Source: Sindora glabra
Taxonomy: Eukaryota > Streptophyta > Magnoliopsida > Fabales > Fabaceae
Reading direction: 5' to 3'
Assembly (NCBI GenBank): GCA_020226215.1
Contig: CM035230.1
Location: forward strand, 3,557,501 to 3,621,500
Length of the DNA: 64,000 nucleotides
Under the pieces are notes generated by a model. That model had not been told where the DNA came from and made no database searches. It saw only the letters and a program-made list of their open reading frames with translations. Of this stretch, positions 1-11,133 are shown in pieces. Numbering within the stretch: position 1 is the stretch's first letter; every line of letters begins with the position of its first letter. Made by a program: the position numbers and the translations under genes.

Positions 1-1165
1 GCTTCCACAACGCTACGCCCACTGAAGCTGATTAAAGAAAATGCAAAGCAACAGCGTGACTATAGCGGAGCATGTGAAGGAGACGCTCGAAGAGAGAAAG
101 AAGAGTATGGCAAAAGAGAGGTAGGAAGGCGGTGTCAAGATGAGTGAGAGAGGATGAGAGACGCTGCTGGAAAATAAAGAACAGGAGAGAAAGAATGTCT
201 GAAACATATATATATATATGAGACTGCTGTCCAAGAGAAGGGTTACTACACTGTCTCGAAAAAGGAAATTCAAAGGCGGTGGCATCAAGGGAAAATGCTG
301 GAAAAAGAGAGAGACCAACGCCAGAAAACACACGAGCTTACCGGGAAAGTTCTCCCCTTTTGTTGTTCTAAGTCAGCTAGAAATCACTCTTAAAAGCTAA
401 TGACAGAGGAGAGAGAGGAACAACAGCTCGGTGACACCCAACCATGATGCACGGCAGCTGGAAAGAGAAGCTGGCTCGCCAAAGATGAAGATTGAGCAAC
501 GGCTTGCCGGTACAGCCGCAGCTGAGAATAAGGACGCCAGAAGAAGAAGACCCACGGCAAGCCATCATGCTAACATCACTGACAGTTCACAAGCAGCAAC
601 AACCCATCAGCAGCTACTTCCTAGATGGTCATGCGTTGGCACTTGATCACAGTGAGGGAAGAGAAAGAAGCAGAAATGGAGAGAGACCGGGTGAATGAGA
701 TCGGCTCTGTTTTTTTTTTTTGTTTTGTACCGACTTAAATGAAGTAAATCAGGGGAAGACAGGGAAAAGAGGGCTCGGGCAGAGAGGCTGCAAGGCGGTG
801 TAAAGTGAAGACAAAAGAAAATCCAACTGTACCTGCTGGAAAGGTCTAGAAAGCAAAAGTTTATTATTAGTATTATTATTATTTTTTCTTTAAGAGTGTA
901 CCGTTCAACAAAAAAAAATATGAGAGGCTTTCAGAACGATTTTAGGAGAAAGAGAGTAACCAAATTAGAGAGGGCAAATAAAAGAAACTGAGAGGCGGTG
1001 AGGATATTTCCGAAAAGAGAAAATTTAATTAAAACAAGCCAGCAAGGGCTTCGATTTCAATATTCCAACACTTTTAAAAGGTAAGATTCAAATTTAATTA
1101 TTAATCAATTAAATACATATCCATAAATATAAAAATTTATAAAATTAAAATTTTGGGACGTTACA
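1..1165 (-). mobile_element. Partial long LTR, family L (minus strand)
   Basis: This is the 5' end of a minus-strand LTR that starts outside the window. Its outer end is GGGACGTTACA at 1155-1165, the reverse complement of the TGTAAC/TGTAAT...CCC start seen in other family L copies (24645, 29519, 12905, 3189). Most of it is purine-rich (GAGAGA and GGCGGTG motifs), matching on the other strand the CT-rich leader of the plus-strand copies. It includes an AT microsatellite near 208-220 and a T run near 710-722. Short open frames here are low-complexity and not credible genes. The motif TGTAATATCCC is common at plant LTR ends, so family membership rests on layout plus the terminus. Confidence 0.6.
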
Positions 1166-3189
1166 ATAACATACTAATTATTTAGATCACTAATTTATTT
1201 ACTTTTCTAATATTATCTGATGATGTTAATATATGCTATTATGTGATAGTTTGAAATCAAATCTACATATGTGAAAATATAAACCTTCCAACTCTAGAAA
1301 CTTACTGACAAATGGATTTTTTGTGATATCCAACTATCATATTTGCTTATGGTATGTAAACATTTTATAGTCAAACAATTTTATTTTCTGATCTTTTATC
1401 ACTTAACTATGACAAAAGTGAATTTTATAAATCCAATTTAAGTTTTTCATAATACTAGAATAAAATACTCTCGATGCCCACTAACAATCTTCCTTTTAAA
1501 TCATATATATTTCTTTCAAAATAATAGCATGTAACATTCTATATATATCGTACTTATTCTATTTTAATATTTTATAACATAAAAATTATATTTTATATTA
1601 TTTTTATCGTGTCATCATGTACCTCAAAGCACTTGTAAGAATGATTTTTCTAACTCATTTTTTAATCATCCAATATCACAAGATGAAATATCTTAGAAAT
1701 ACTACCAGTACGATGGTTTGACAATCCAGAGTATAGCAACTATTTACTTATTTATTTTTTTGGGCCAGAATCATGTACTCAAATATATATATCTATACAG
1801 AATGGGTTTCCTTCGTTCTGTTCATCCAGAGCATCGACTTATTGTACACGGATCCTCAACTTCAAATTCATGAAAAATTAATCAAATCAAAACTTCAATT
1901 CATGATAAAATTAGGGCAAATAACTTACTAATCTACGGAAATTGGATCTGAGAAAAGATAAACAATTAAAAAAAGCAGCATGAAGGAGGGAGACCGATAG
2001 TTATGAACTTCAGAGTTGCTGCTTCCCTGTTTCACCCCACCACAGCTGCCACTCACACTCCCCGAAGCTCCCAAGCTCATGAAAAATCAGCTCCAGGCGT
2101 GCAGTGAAAGGAAGTTGCCGGAAGAAGCTATTTTGCAATTAGGTTGAAGAAGAAACCCGCCGCAAAGAAAGATGGCACCACGCTGGATATTGTTGCGGTT
2201 AGCGCTTATCTATGCAAGAATATCCAACTCGAGGCCAGGTGAGATGCTATCTACGGCCGTGGCTAGCAGCGCCGGCGACCAATCCTCCAGAAATGGTGGC
2301 AACAGGAGAATTCGAGAGAGATGAGAGAAAGAGAAAGAATGCAGAAGTAAGAGGGAGAAAGAGGGAAAGCGGAACCTCCAAGAGAGAAGAAGGGTCTGCC
2401 ACTCTGCCTGAAAACCCCAAAAAAAAAAAAAAAGACTAGGCAGCAAAAGTCGATTTTACCATGGGAGAGGGAGTACCGACGTTCAGTAAAAAAATTATAA
2501 GAAATATAAAAAAACTAGAAATTTATTGAATAAGGAAAGAGGGAGAAGACCATCAGAAAAAATAAAATAAAATAAAGAGAGAATTATTGCTGTCTGAAAA
2601 AGAGAGGAGACAGCACGAAAAGACATACAGGAGAGAGAAAAAGAATATGGGAGCTTTGAGTTTTGTGACTATGTTTCTTACGTAGCATAAGCTCAAATCC
2701 CACTTCAAATCATATCCTTCTATTTAATTAAAATTCTATCATAATCATTCATTTAGATTATCATTCTAAAAAAATTTCCTTTTTATTACTAAGTTTAAAA
2801 CTTCCACGTAAGTATTTCAACCCCTAAATATTATATTTCTAATAATTCACTTCGCAATATATATTTCCATAAACCAATTTATCTTCCTAAAAATAATATA
2901 TCAAGTACAAATAATTTTATATAATTATTAAAATTATTCTAAACTTGAAAGAAAATTCTTGTATCCATTTTTACTAAAATTATTTTCAATTTATGGAAAA
3001 TTCTCTAAAAAAATGGCCACATAAACAGAAATATATTTCACATATTATTTCTAGTTTCCTTTTAATATTTCAAAACCATTAACATGGAAAAGTAGAATAA
3101 TTTAAAATCAATCATTAACTAAATAAATAAATACTTAGCTACCAGTATCAAAATTTATAAAACTTTGAATTTAAATTTAGGATATTACA
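1166..3189 (-). mobile_element. Second long LTR piece, family L (minus strand)
   Basis: This piece ends in GGATATTACA at 3180-3189 and lies inside the 3' LTR of the gypsy element that follows. The next bases CAATT (3190-3194) continue host LTR sequence that recurs intact near 9170. It has an AT-rich outer part, a GC-richer island at about 2010-2290 and a GA-rich stretch at about 2290-2660, the same layout as 10480-12905 and 45300-48757. Its left end is not visible because the previous LTR abuts it at 1165/1166, probably as an insertion into it. No protein-coding signal. Confidence 0.55.
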
Positions 3190-3449
3190 CAATTGTAGCC
3201 CATAAGTGTATCTTGGTTATTTGAATTGGGCTCTCCAAATTGTTGTTTTTAAGTTGGGCTTAAAGCATTCTCAAGTTGTAAGAAAGTGACCCATATTGAT
3301 GCAACCTTTATTCCATTTTGATTTTCTTTTCCTTTGATATCCATAATTAAGCCTTGCAAGCTTGCTTCATCCATTTAGTCTTGACTCTAATCATGGGATC
3401 TCCGATTCCATGCAAAGGATCTTTAGGTGAGCTGGTTGGATCTTTATCA
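3190..3449 (-). repeat. 3' LTR of E1, truncated
   Basis: First 260 bases of the 3' LTR on the minus strand, beginning TGATAAAGATCC at 3449. It aligns by eye with about 9167-9431. The rest of this LTR should lie left of the family L insertion that ends at 3189 but is not seen in the window. Confidence 0.8.
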
Positions 3450-3467
3450 TTCCCTCCTTCTTTTAAA
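3450..3467 (-). promoter_or_regulatory. Polypurine tract of E1
   Basis: The minus strand reads TTTTAAAAGAAGGAGGGAA immediately before the 3' LTR start. A purine run in this position is the plus-strand primer site of LTR retrotransposons. Confidence 0.75.
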
Positions 3468-4829
3468 AGGATTCATCCTTAAATCAAATCAATCACCTAC
3501 ATTAAACAAAAATAGATATACAAAATTAAATGTAGCACTTACATTACCATATTTACTTGGCAAATTTAGCTTCTAGGCAATGTTGTTGATTCTCTCCAGA
3601 ACTTGAAATAGCCTATCTCTTCTAGGTTGCAACTTGGATTTTCTTTGAGTAGGAAACCTTTTCTTCCGCATATATACCCTAACCCAAGCTTTGGGTTCAA
3701 AAATAACTTTAGTGTGCCCTATATTGGCTTGCTTTAAGTATTGCTCATTCTTTTTTTCAATGTTAGCTCAAACTCTTGCATATAGTTCCTTAACAAGATC
3801 TGCTTTATGCTTACCATCCAAATTAGCATGTTTATTAGTAAGCAAAGGTAAGATATCCAATAGAGCTAAGGGATAAAAGTTATACAAAACTTAAAATAGA
3901 GAATAACAAGTAGTAGAATTAACAATTCTATTGTAAACAAGCTCAACATATGGCAAACATCTCTCCCAATTTTTCATATTCTTTTGAATGATAGCATGCA
4001 GCAAAATAGTAAGTGTCCTCTTAACTACTTTAGTTTGTCTATCCATTTAAGGATGTGCAACAGTAGAAAACAAGAGCTTAGTTCCTAGCTTATTCCATAA
4101 AATACAACAAAAGTGACTTAAGAACTTAATATCTCTATCACTTACTATTGTTTTTGGAAAATCGTGCAGCATACTACTTCCTTAAAAAATAAATTAGCAA
4201 TATATGTTACATCATTAGTTTTAGAACATGCAATGAAATGTGACATTTTTCTAAACCTATCAATAACAAGAAATATGTTATCTTTTCCACCTTGAGTTCT
4301 AGGTAGTTCTAGTATAAAATCCTTAGAGATATGAGTCCAAGGTTGATTAGGTATAGGTAAAGGTGTATAAAAATCATGGGGCATGACTTCAGATTTAGCT
4401 TATTTACATATTATGCACTTGTCATAAATAGATTACATATCACACTTCATGTTAGGCCAATAGAAATGCTTAAACAGAATTTCTAAAGTCTTTTACACAC
4501 TAAAATGTCCCATCAATCCACCCTCATAAGTTTCTTTAACTAGTATTTCATACAAAGAATATATAGGCACACACAATTTATTTTTCTTAAACAAGAAACC
4601 ATCATGCCTATAATAGTCCCTACAAGCATGCTTAGAACAAGAATCCCACACTTGGCTAAAATTAAAATCATTGACATACAAGTCCTTAATATGCTTAAAA
4701 CCAAGTAATTTAATTTGCAAAAAAGTAAGCAATGTGTACCTCCTGAATAATGAATTAGCCACAATGTTTTCCTTACCATTCTTGTATTTAATTACATAAG
4801 GTAACATCTCAATGTACTCTAACCACTTA
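3468..4829 (-). pseudogene. pol: Ty3/gypsy integrase (E1)
   Basis: Minus strand. 4493-4807 holds the end of RNase H (KYKNGKENIVANSLFRR) and the integrase N-terminal zinc-binding region, ending GLMGHFSV. 4145-4384 holds the catalytic core start (PWTHISKDFILELPRT, VIDRFRKMSHF). Further along, a TIVSDRDIKF block (about 4120-4150) gives the second catalytic Asp and NWERCLPYVEL (about 3955-3985) the region of the catalytic Glu. The C-terminal domain is traceable to the PPT at 3467. Frames shift several times. The enzyme would insert the cDNA into chromosomes; this copy cannot. Confidence 0.85.
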
Positions 4830-5760
4830 GCATGTCTCTTTTGAAACTTACCTTGGGATTTTAGAAACTTTAAGCTCTAATGATTCGAATGAATGATGAA
4901 CTCCCTTGGCCATAAGTAATATTGCCAAGTTTGCAATGTTCTCACTAATATGTAGAGCTCCTTATCATAAGTAGGATAATTCAATGTTGCCCCACTGAGC
5001 TTTTCACTAAAATACAATCAGTTTGGAGTCCTACATTAGTACAACTCCTATTTCAACACTAGAAGCATCACATTCAAATTCAAAAGCTTTATCAAAATTA
5101 GGCAAACACAATAATGGAACATCGATCAATTTTTCTTTCAAAGTATTAAAAGACTTTTCACGCATATCATCCCATTTGAACACAATATTCTTTTTAACAA
5201 GTTCATTTAAAGGTGCTATAATAAAACTGAAGTCCTTTATAAACCTCCTATGAAAACTTGCTAAACTAAGAAAATTTCTTACCTCACTTGCATTCTTAGG
5301 TGTAGGCCATTCTCTAATTGCCTTAACTTTTTCTTCATCAGCATTTATTCCTCTTAAACTAATAACAAAATCCAAAAACATAATAGATTCTATGTAAAAT
5401 GAACACTTTTTTAAGATTTGCACACAATTTATTTTCCCTTAAAACTTTAAACATAGAATGCAAGTGTTCAACATATTCATCCAAATTTTTTTTGTAAACT
5501 ACAATGTCATCAAAGTAAACCACAACAAATTTACTAATGAAAGAACGCAAGACATGGTTCATTAATCTCATGAAAGTACTGGGTGCATTAGTTAAACAAA
5601 ATGGCATCACTAACCACTTATATGAACCATATTTTATCTTGAAAGCAATTTTCCATTTATCATCTTCTTTCATGTGAATTTGATAATAGCCATTCTTCAA
5701 ATTAATTTTAGAAAAGATACATAAATCATGCAATTCATCAAGCATATCATCCAATCTGGG
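4830..5760 (-). pseudogene. pol: Ty3/gypsy reverse transcriptase and RNase H (E1)
   Basis: Minus strand. 5359-5754 encodes the RT palm: MLDELHDLCIFSKINLKNGY, then LVMPFCLTNAPSTFMRLMNH, then the catalytic box VVVYFDDIVVYKK near 5496-5530 (YFDD form). A frameshift near 5400-5425 moves the frame, and 5031-5423 carries the RT connection (REWPTPKNASEVRNFLSLA) and the start of RNase H (FEFECDASSVEIGVVL, with the first catalytic Asp). From about 5030 to 4830 RNase H is broken by several stops. Order and spacing match complete gypsy pol genes. Confidence 0.88.
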
Positions 5761-5996
5761 GATAAAATATCTATACTTTATAGTGATTTTATTGATGGCT
5801 AGTAGTCAACACATATATGCCATGTCCTATCTTTCTTTAGTTCTAGGATCACCGGTACAGAATGTGGACTAAAACTCTCCCTCAGGAATCCCTTTTGTAT
5901 TAATTCATCTACTTGCCTTTGAATTTTTTTTGTTTCTTTAGGATTTGTTCTATAAGTTAGTTTATTTAGGATCGAAGAATTAAGAATGAAGTCTAT

Positions 5997-6803
5997 TTAA
6001 TGCTTAATACCTTTTAAAGGAGGCAATCCATATGGTATTTCTTTTGGAAGAATATCAACAAATTCCCATAACAAAGAAACAACCACACTAAGTAAAGAAG
6101 AATTAAAATTGTTAGTGAAATAGATATCTTTGTACATGAATACAAGTAATTGCTCTCTTGTTATAAAAGCACTTTCAACCTTACTTGTTCTTGCAAATGC
6201 ATTAACTCTTTTATTTTTCTCTCTATTTTTCTCACTACTCTCTAAAATTTTCTCCTTACTACTCATCATTTTATTTTTCTCTTTTAGCTCAAACTTACTT
6301 TTCTTATCTTTCCTCTCTTTCTCTTGGATGCTTAATTGTTCTTCTCTAATCTCACACTCTCTTGCAATCCTAATTTGATTAGTATATGCCTCAGCAGGTT
6401 TGAGAGGTTTTAATATAATAATGCGGTTATTCATGGCAAAGGTGTATCTATTTTTATGCCCATCCTGAGCAACCTTTCTATTAAATTACCATGGAAGCCC
6501 AAGAAGTAGATGTCCAACATGCATAGGTGCCATATCATAAAGAACCTCATCTTTGTATTTGCCAATAGAAAATGAAACCAGAACTTGCTTAGTCATCCTT
6601 ATGTCTTTATATTCATTTAGCCATTATAGTTTATATGGATTAGGATGCTTTGATTTAAGCAAATTCAATTTCTTAACCAATAAAGTGCTAGCAACTTTAG
6701 TACAACTTCCACTATCAATAATTATACTACATACCTTGTTATTTATATGGCATATAGTATGAAAGATATGCTCATGTTGCTCCTCATCACTTTCTTCTTT
6801 AAG
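5997..6803 (-). pseudogene. pol: Ty3/gypsy protease and PR-RT linker (E1)
   Basis: Continues from gag on the minus strand. The retropepsin active site is read at about 6703-6735 as IIIDSGSCTKVAS, with the catalytic Asp in a D-S-G context intact. It is followed by the family-typical HLLLGLPW segment, in which a stop codon interrupts the chain near 6490. The open part 5997-6434 is a lysine/glutamate-rich linker (runs of EKERKDKKSKFELKEK type) ending in KEIPYGLPPLKGIKH, which normally precedes the RT fingers. The charged linker is real in this clade and is not a separate gene. Confidence 0.82.
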
Positions 6804-7903
6804 TTATATGTTAAGAGCATGCCTAGTAACCAGTACATCTCTATTCACAAGATTTGTAATATTAACATTACTACAATCTTCCAATAATGGCATTTTATTA
6901 TCACTTGAGCTCACACTCTTTATGTCTTTATTATCTAGTACAATCATAGCTCTTTGATTTGGATATTGAGAAGTAATATTTCTAACTCCTTGACACCTAA
7001 AACACTTAATATCATGTGATTTAGAAGATGAATTAGTTTTGATTTTACATTTAAGAGTAGTAACCAAATGTTTGGCTCTTACATCTTCTTTTAACTTTGA
7101 AATAGCTTTATTGTTCTTCCAATTTGATCTCTGTGAAAAGCTAGAAGTTAAAGTAAATATGGAAGTACTCTTAGCCTTCAATTGCCCCTCTACTTGGATG
7201 GCTTTGTGCAATAAATCTTCTATCTCTACATAATGTTTCAATTCTACCACATCATTTATCTCTCTCTTTAGACTGGCAATAAATCTAGCCATAGTAGCCT
7301 CACAATCTTCCTTTACATTAGCCTTAATCATAGCTATCTCCATCTTCTTATAATAATCTTCCACACTCATGGATCCTTGAGTTAGACTTCACAATTTATA
7401 GTGTAAGTCTCTATGGTAATGACTAAGTATAAATCTTTTTCTCATCACTGCTTCCATCTCTTCCTATGTACTAATAGGTCTTTCACCATTCCTATGCCTA
7501 CTAATCATAAATTGATCCCAACAAATACTAACATAATTAATAAACTTTATCACTGCTAATTTAACCTTTTTTTCTTAGAATAATGAGGATAATCAAATAC
7601 ATGTTCTGCTTTTCTTTCCCACTCTAAATACAACTTAGGATTATTTTTCCCTTGGAATGTAGGAATTATTATCTTAATACTACCTAAATGACTAGCCCTC
7701 CTTGATCCACCATTTCTTCTTACCTCCTAGTACTACCATTAAAATACTTTTCTTCCTCATCTTCAAAAAGGGGTTACCTAGGGGTTCTAGGTGGATGGTG
7801 ATTCTAGACTATCCAACCTCATATTTATAGCTTGCATTTGTTGTTAAATAGCCTTCACAAATAATCTTATATCAACTTTTTCATTTTCTTTACCTTCGCT
7901 CAT
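6804..7903 (-). pseudogene. gag: Ty3/gypsy gag remnant (E1)
   Basis: Capsid/nucleocapsid gene of E1. A plausible start is the ATG at 7903-7901 (product begins MSEGKENEK), about 0.8 kb inside the PBS. The longest open part is 6804-7370 (188 codons) and holds the conserved gypsy gag block SVEDYYKKMEIAMIKANV followed by EATMARFIASL and VVELKHYVEIEDL. The nucleocapsid zinc knuckle is degenerate: the CFRC pair is present, but the His and last Cys positions are Asn and Tyr (CFRCQGVRNITSQY). Upstream codons contain several in-frame stops, many explicable as C-to-T changes. Gag would form the particle that packages the element RNA. Certain as a family, non-functional here. Confidence 0.85.
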
Positions 7904-8721
7904 GATTAATTGCTATAGGAAAGATGTTGGGATAGTTTACTAATGGTAAAAAATATAATATGCCCATGTTTGTAAAAAGCATGCCTGTGTTTGTAACTCA
8001 GATTCTACAAACACACTTTAAAAAATTATAAGTTATTTACTCGTGTTTTCACTGAACTTGGCTTTTTCCCTATGATAGTCTCACCACTCTTGCTTTTACC
8101 ACTTAACTTCACCTTGCTTTTAAGTAAGAACCTCTATTGTTGATTCTACACAATTAAGAAGCAGTAAGGAATTAATGATAACTCCAATAGGCAAGAATTA
8201 ACAAGAATATTAATTGGAATGGAAAACAACAAGGGATAGGAAATGGGAACAAGATCAATGACAAGGATTACCTAATTCAATACTCCCTTTCAGTTCACAA
8301 TAATTATTTTTATTTTTATTTTATTTTATTAGATTGCAAGATATGTATTTTGATGCAAAATCTTATTACTGCCCAGAATTTTTTTTTGCACAAGCTTTCA
8401 CTTTTTTCTTTCATTTTTTTATGCTTTTAGTTTAGACCTTTTTAAAAAAAAAATTTATGCATGAATTTTTTTTAGGCTAAGATTCAAACTAAAATAAAGA
8501 GAAATAACAAGACAACAAATAGAGGCATATGAGATAGATGGAACCACATAGATTTAGTATAGAAACAAGAACATAGAAAGACAATAAGACAAGAAATGAA
8601 GGAAGATGACTTAATAACAAAGATAGGAAGGAAACAACAATGGAACAAAACTTTTTTTTTGAATAAAATGAAAAGAAACAGATAAACTAAGGATAGATAT
8701 CACTTGATTTTAAGAGATGAA
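7904..8721 (-). other. E1 leader between PBS and gag
   Basis: Non-coding leader of about 0.8 kb on the minus strand, AT-rich with poly-A/T runs near 8290-8460 and 8650. I see no open frame or structured element beyond those runs. Confidence 0.5.
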
Positions 8722-8733
8722 GCTCTGATACCA
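8722..8733 (-). promoter_or_regulatory. Primer binding site, tRNA-iMet, of E1
   Basis: The minus strand reads TGGTATCAGAGC two bases after the 5' LTR end. This is the classic complement of the plant initiator methionine tRNA 3' end, used to prime minus-strand DNA synthesis. All 12 bases are intact. Confidence 0.93.
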
Positions 8734-8735
8734 AA

Positions 8736-9431
8736 TGATACGAGAGAATCTGCTCATGAAATGAGAGAACCAATTGAACCATCTTGATAATAGGTAAAGG
8801 ATAAGAAAGAACTTGATCCTAATTGTAACCTAGAGATAGAACACCAGTTATCAAGTGAAACGTGGCTTTGCCCATGACTTGCCAATAGAACTAGCACTAT
8901 AAGATGTAGTTCTTAACCTAAGAAGAAAGAGGAAGCTCTCACAATGGAAAAGCACCTAAATTTTCATTAACTATTCAAGTCTAAATTCTGAATTACAAGT
9001 GTTCCTATTTATAGGCTAAGTTGGCTTCTTAGAAAAGCTTAGTCTTAAATGGTCTTAAATGATAAGTCAACACCTTAAAAAAAAAACCTATGAAAATTCA
9101 AATAAAAATAAGAAATTTAGCTTATTTATTACCGAATGAGGTCTAAACAAAAATAACCTAATAAATTGAACAATTATAGCCCATAAGTGCATCTTGGTCA
9201 TGCAAATTGGGTTCTCCAAATTGTTATTTTCAAGTTAGGCTCAGAGCATCCTCAAGTTGTAAAAAAGTGATCTATCTTGGTATAGCCTCTATTCCATGTT
9301 AATCTTCTTTTCCTTTGATCTCCATAATTAGGCCTTGCAAAGCTTGCTTCATCCTCTTAATCTTGGCTTTAGTTATAGGACCTCTAATTCCAAGCAAAGG
9401 ATCTTTAAGTTAGCTAATTAGATCTTTATCA
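8736..9431 (-). repeat. 5' LTR of E1
   Basis: 696-base LTR. On the minus strand it begins TGATAAAGATC near 9431 and ends CTCGTATCA at 8736, with TG...CA termini. Its first ~270 bases match 3190-3449 in sequence and order. The LTR begins inside a short open segment (about 9310-9400, minus) encoding a GPIT-K-x-K-x-KR motif, the usual tail of gypsy pol, which suggests pol terminated inside the 3' LTR. Confidence 0.85.
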
Positions 9432-10480
9432 ATCATCTAGATAATGAAAATTAGTAAATTAAAATGACAATGAATTGGATTTGATGTATGCTTATCAAGT
9501 ATGGAAATTGAAGGATCTTCTTTATTGCTAAATGGCTATTGAGAGCAAATAAGTTCTTAAAATTAAAAGCAATGCAAATAGTACCATAAAATGGTAGAAG
9601 GCACATTTAGTTGCAAAAGAGAAGAAGCGATCAATTTTGATGATACCTTTTCACCTATAGTATAATTTAATGCTAATAAGTTATTTCTAGCCATCATCAC
9701 TAAATTTAATTTGAAATTAATTACACTAAATGAATGTTAAGATCACCTTTATTAAAGGTAATTTAAATGAGGAAATTTATATAGAATAACCAAAGGGTTT
9801 TGTCAAAAAGGGTCATAGGGATAAAATTTACAGACTAGAGAAGTTTATTTATAGTCTTAAATAGACTTTAAGGCAATGGTACTTAAAGTTTCATAGGTTG
9901 GCTTTGAACTTTAGTTTCAAGATACTTAATGAGAACTATTGTGTGTATTTGGTGCATTCAAAAGAATAAATTTACAATTATTTCACTCTATGTAAGTGAG
10001 ATTCTATTAGGCTAGTAATGACTTAGAGTTAGTGCATGCCATTAAGAAATCATTATCCTTTACTTGTAATGTGAAAGTTTAAGGTGAGGCCACTTATATC
10101 CTTGGAGTTAAGATTTTAAAAGATAGGTTTAAGGGTTTGTTAGCATTAGTACTTTACATTGGTAAGATTCTTAAGTACTTTATCATGCATAATTCTAAGC
10201 TTATGAGTACTTATTTAGTCCATAATTGTAAGTTTGATAGGTTAATGTGTCTAAGCAATCCCAAAAAGAAAGAGGAGATGAAAACTATTCCATACTTTAG
10301 TATAATTGAAAGTTTAATGTATTCTATGTTATGTACATGGCCCAACATCAAGCAATAGATCTTTTAAGGTAAGTACTTATCTAATCTTATCTAATAGCAT
10401 TAGAAGTGTGCAAAATAGGTCTTACACACCTTAAAGGGTACTAAATATTATTGGTCAAGTTACCAAATAGGTAATTTTTT
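9432..10480 (+). pseudogene. pol: Ty1/copia reverse transcriptase fragment C1
   Basis: Plus strand, heavily mutated. Translation pieced across frames shows the copia RT sequence: DDTFSPIV-like at about 9635-9665, a block equivalent to the AFLNG region followed by PKGFV near 9790-9810, then YILGVKILKDR (about 10090-10125), and MKTIPYFSIIESLMYSMLCT at 10278-10338. It ends shortly after the GTKYYW block, where the family L LTR begins. E1 is inserted at its 5' side. It closely resembles the RT of C2 (43453-45215), so it is a second copy of that copia family. No usable enzyme. Confidence 0.78.
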
Positions 10481-11083
10481 ATTACAAGATCTATTGCAAT
10501 ACTATCACAATCAATTAGTAGCTAATAATGACATGACCATACTTTCACTATACACTCTAATTGATTGTCATTTAACAGTAGCTAATCACTCTTATATCAT
10601 GAAACTAAGTTCATATAATGAATATGAAACCTATATTACTAATAAAAAGAATATAATTAAGTCATCTTTTATTAAAATAACATCAATGGTAAGATATTTA
10701 CTCACTGGTGAGGCACATCACTATAGAAGCTTGGAATAATTCATTTCTACCCTTTTTTCATTTTCCTGTTACTATTTACAAAGATATATTACATTTATAC
10801 AAGCATTACTTATTTTCTTTCCATATATTACAATACCTTACTCAAATCATAATATAATAACATTCCTTAATATTTACTTCTTATATTTCCTAGTATTAAT
10901 TAATAATCAAGCTATACCACTTAATCGTATTAAATTCTAGACTAATATATATATATAGTCATGCATATGAAATCAAATTGTATTATAACTCATCAACACT
11001 ATTCATGCCTTTGTGACATTTTCTCAAAGAATCAAGTAATGAATGATTCTTGTAAATATATATAAAAACTCATTCATAACTTT

Positions 11084-11133
<50 letters not shown>

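Larger units (their letters stand above)
3190..9431 (-). mobile_element. Ty3/gypsy LTR retrotransposon E1 (decayed)
   Basis: Minus-strand element with the canonical gypsy order gag, protease, RT, RNase H, integrase. The 5' LTR is 8736-9431. A perfect 12-base tRNA-iMet PBS follows it (8722-8733). A PPT lies at 3450-3467 next to the remaining 3' LTR piece (3190-3449), whose outer part was displaced by the family L insertion. The right flank (9432 onward) is copia RT, so E1 inserted into a copia gene; the left TSD is not in view. All reading frames are broken by stops and small indels, so the element is dead. The gag and PR-RT linker resemble a common plant gypsy clade; I do not assign it to a named lineage. 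Confidence 0.85.

Noticed and set aside
13..400. Overlapping open frames on both strands at the left edge
   Set aside because: They come from GA-rich low-complexity LTR sequence; frames on opposite strands are equally long and have no motifs.
10494..10739. 81-codon plus-strand frame after the copia RT
   Set aside because: Lies in family L LTR sequence on the opposite strand (matches about 26430-26690); no link to copia RNase H.
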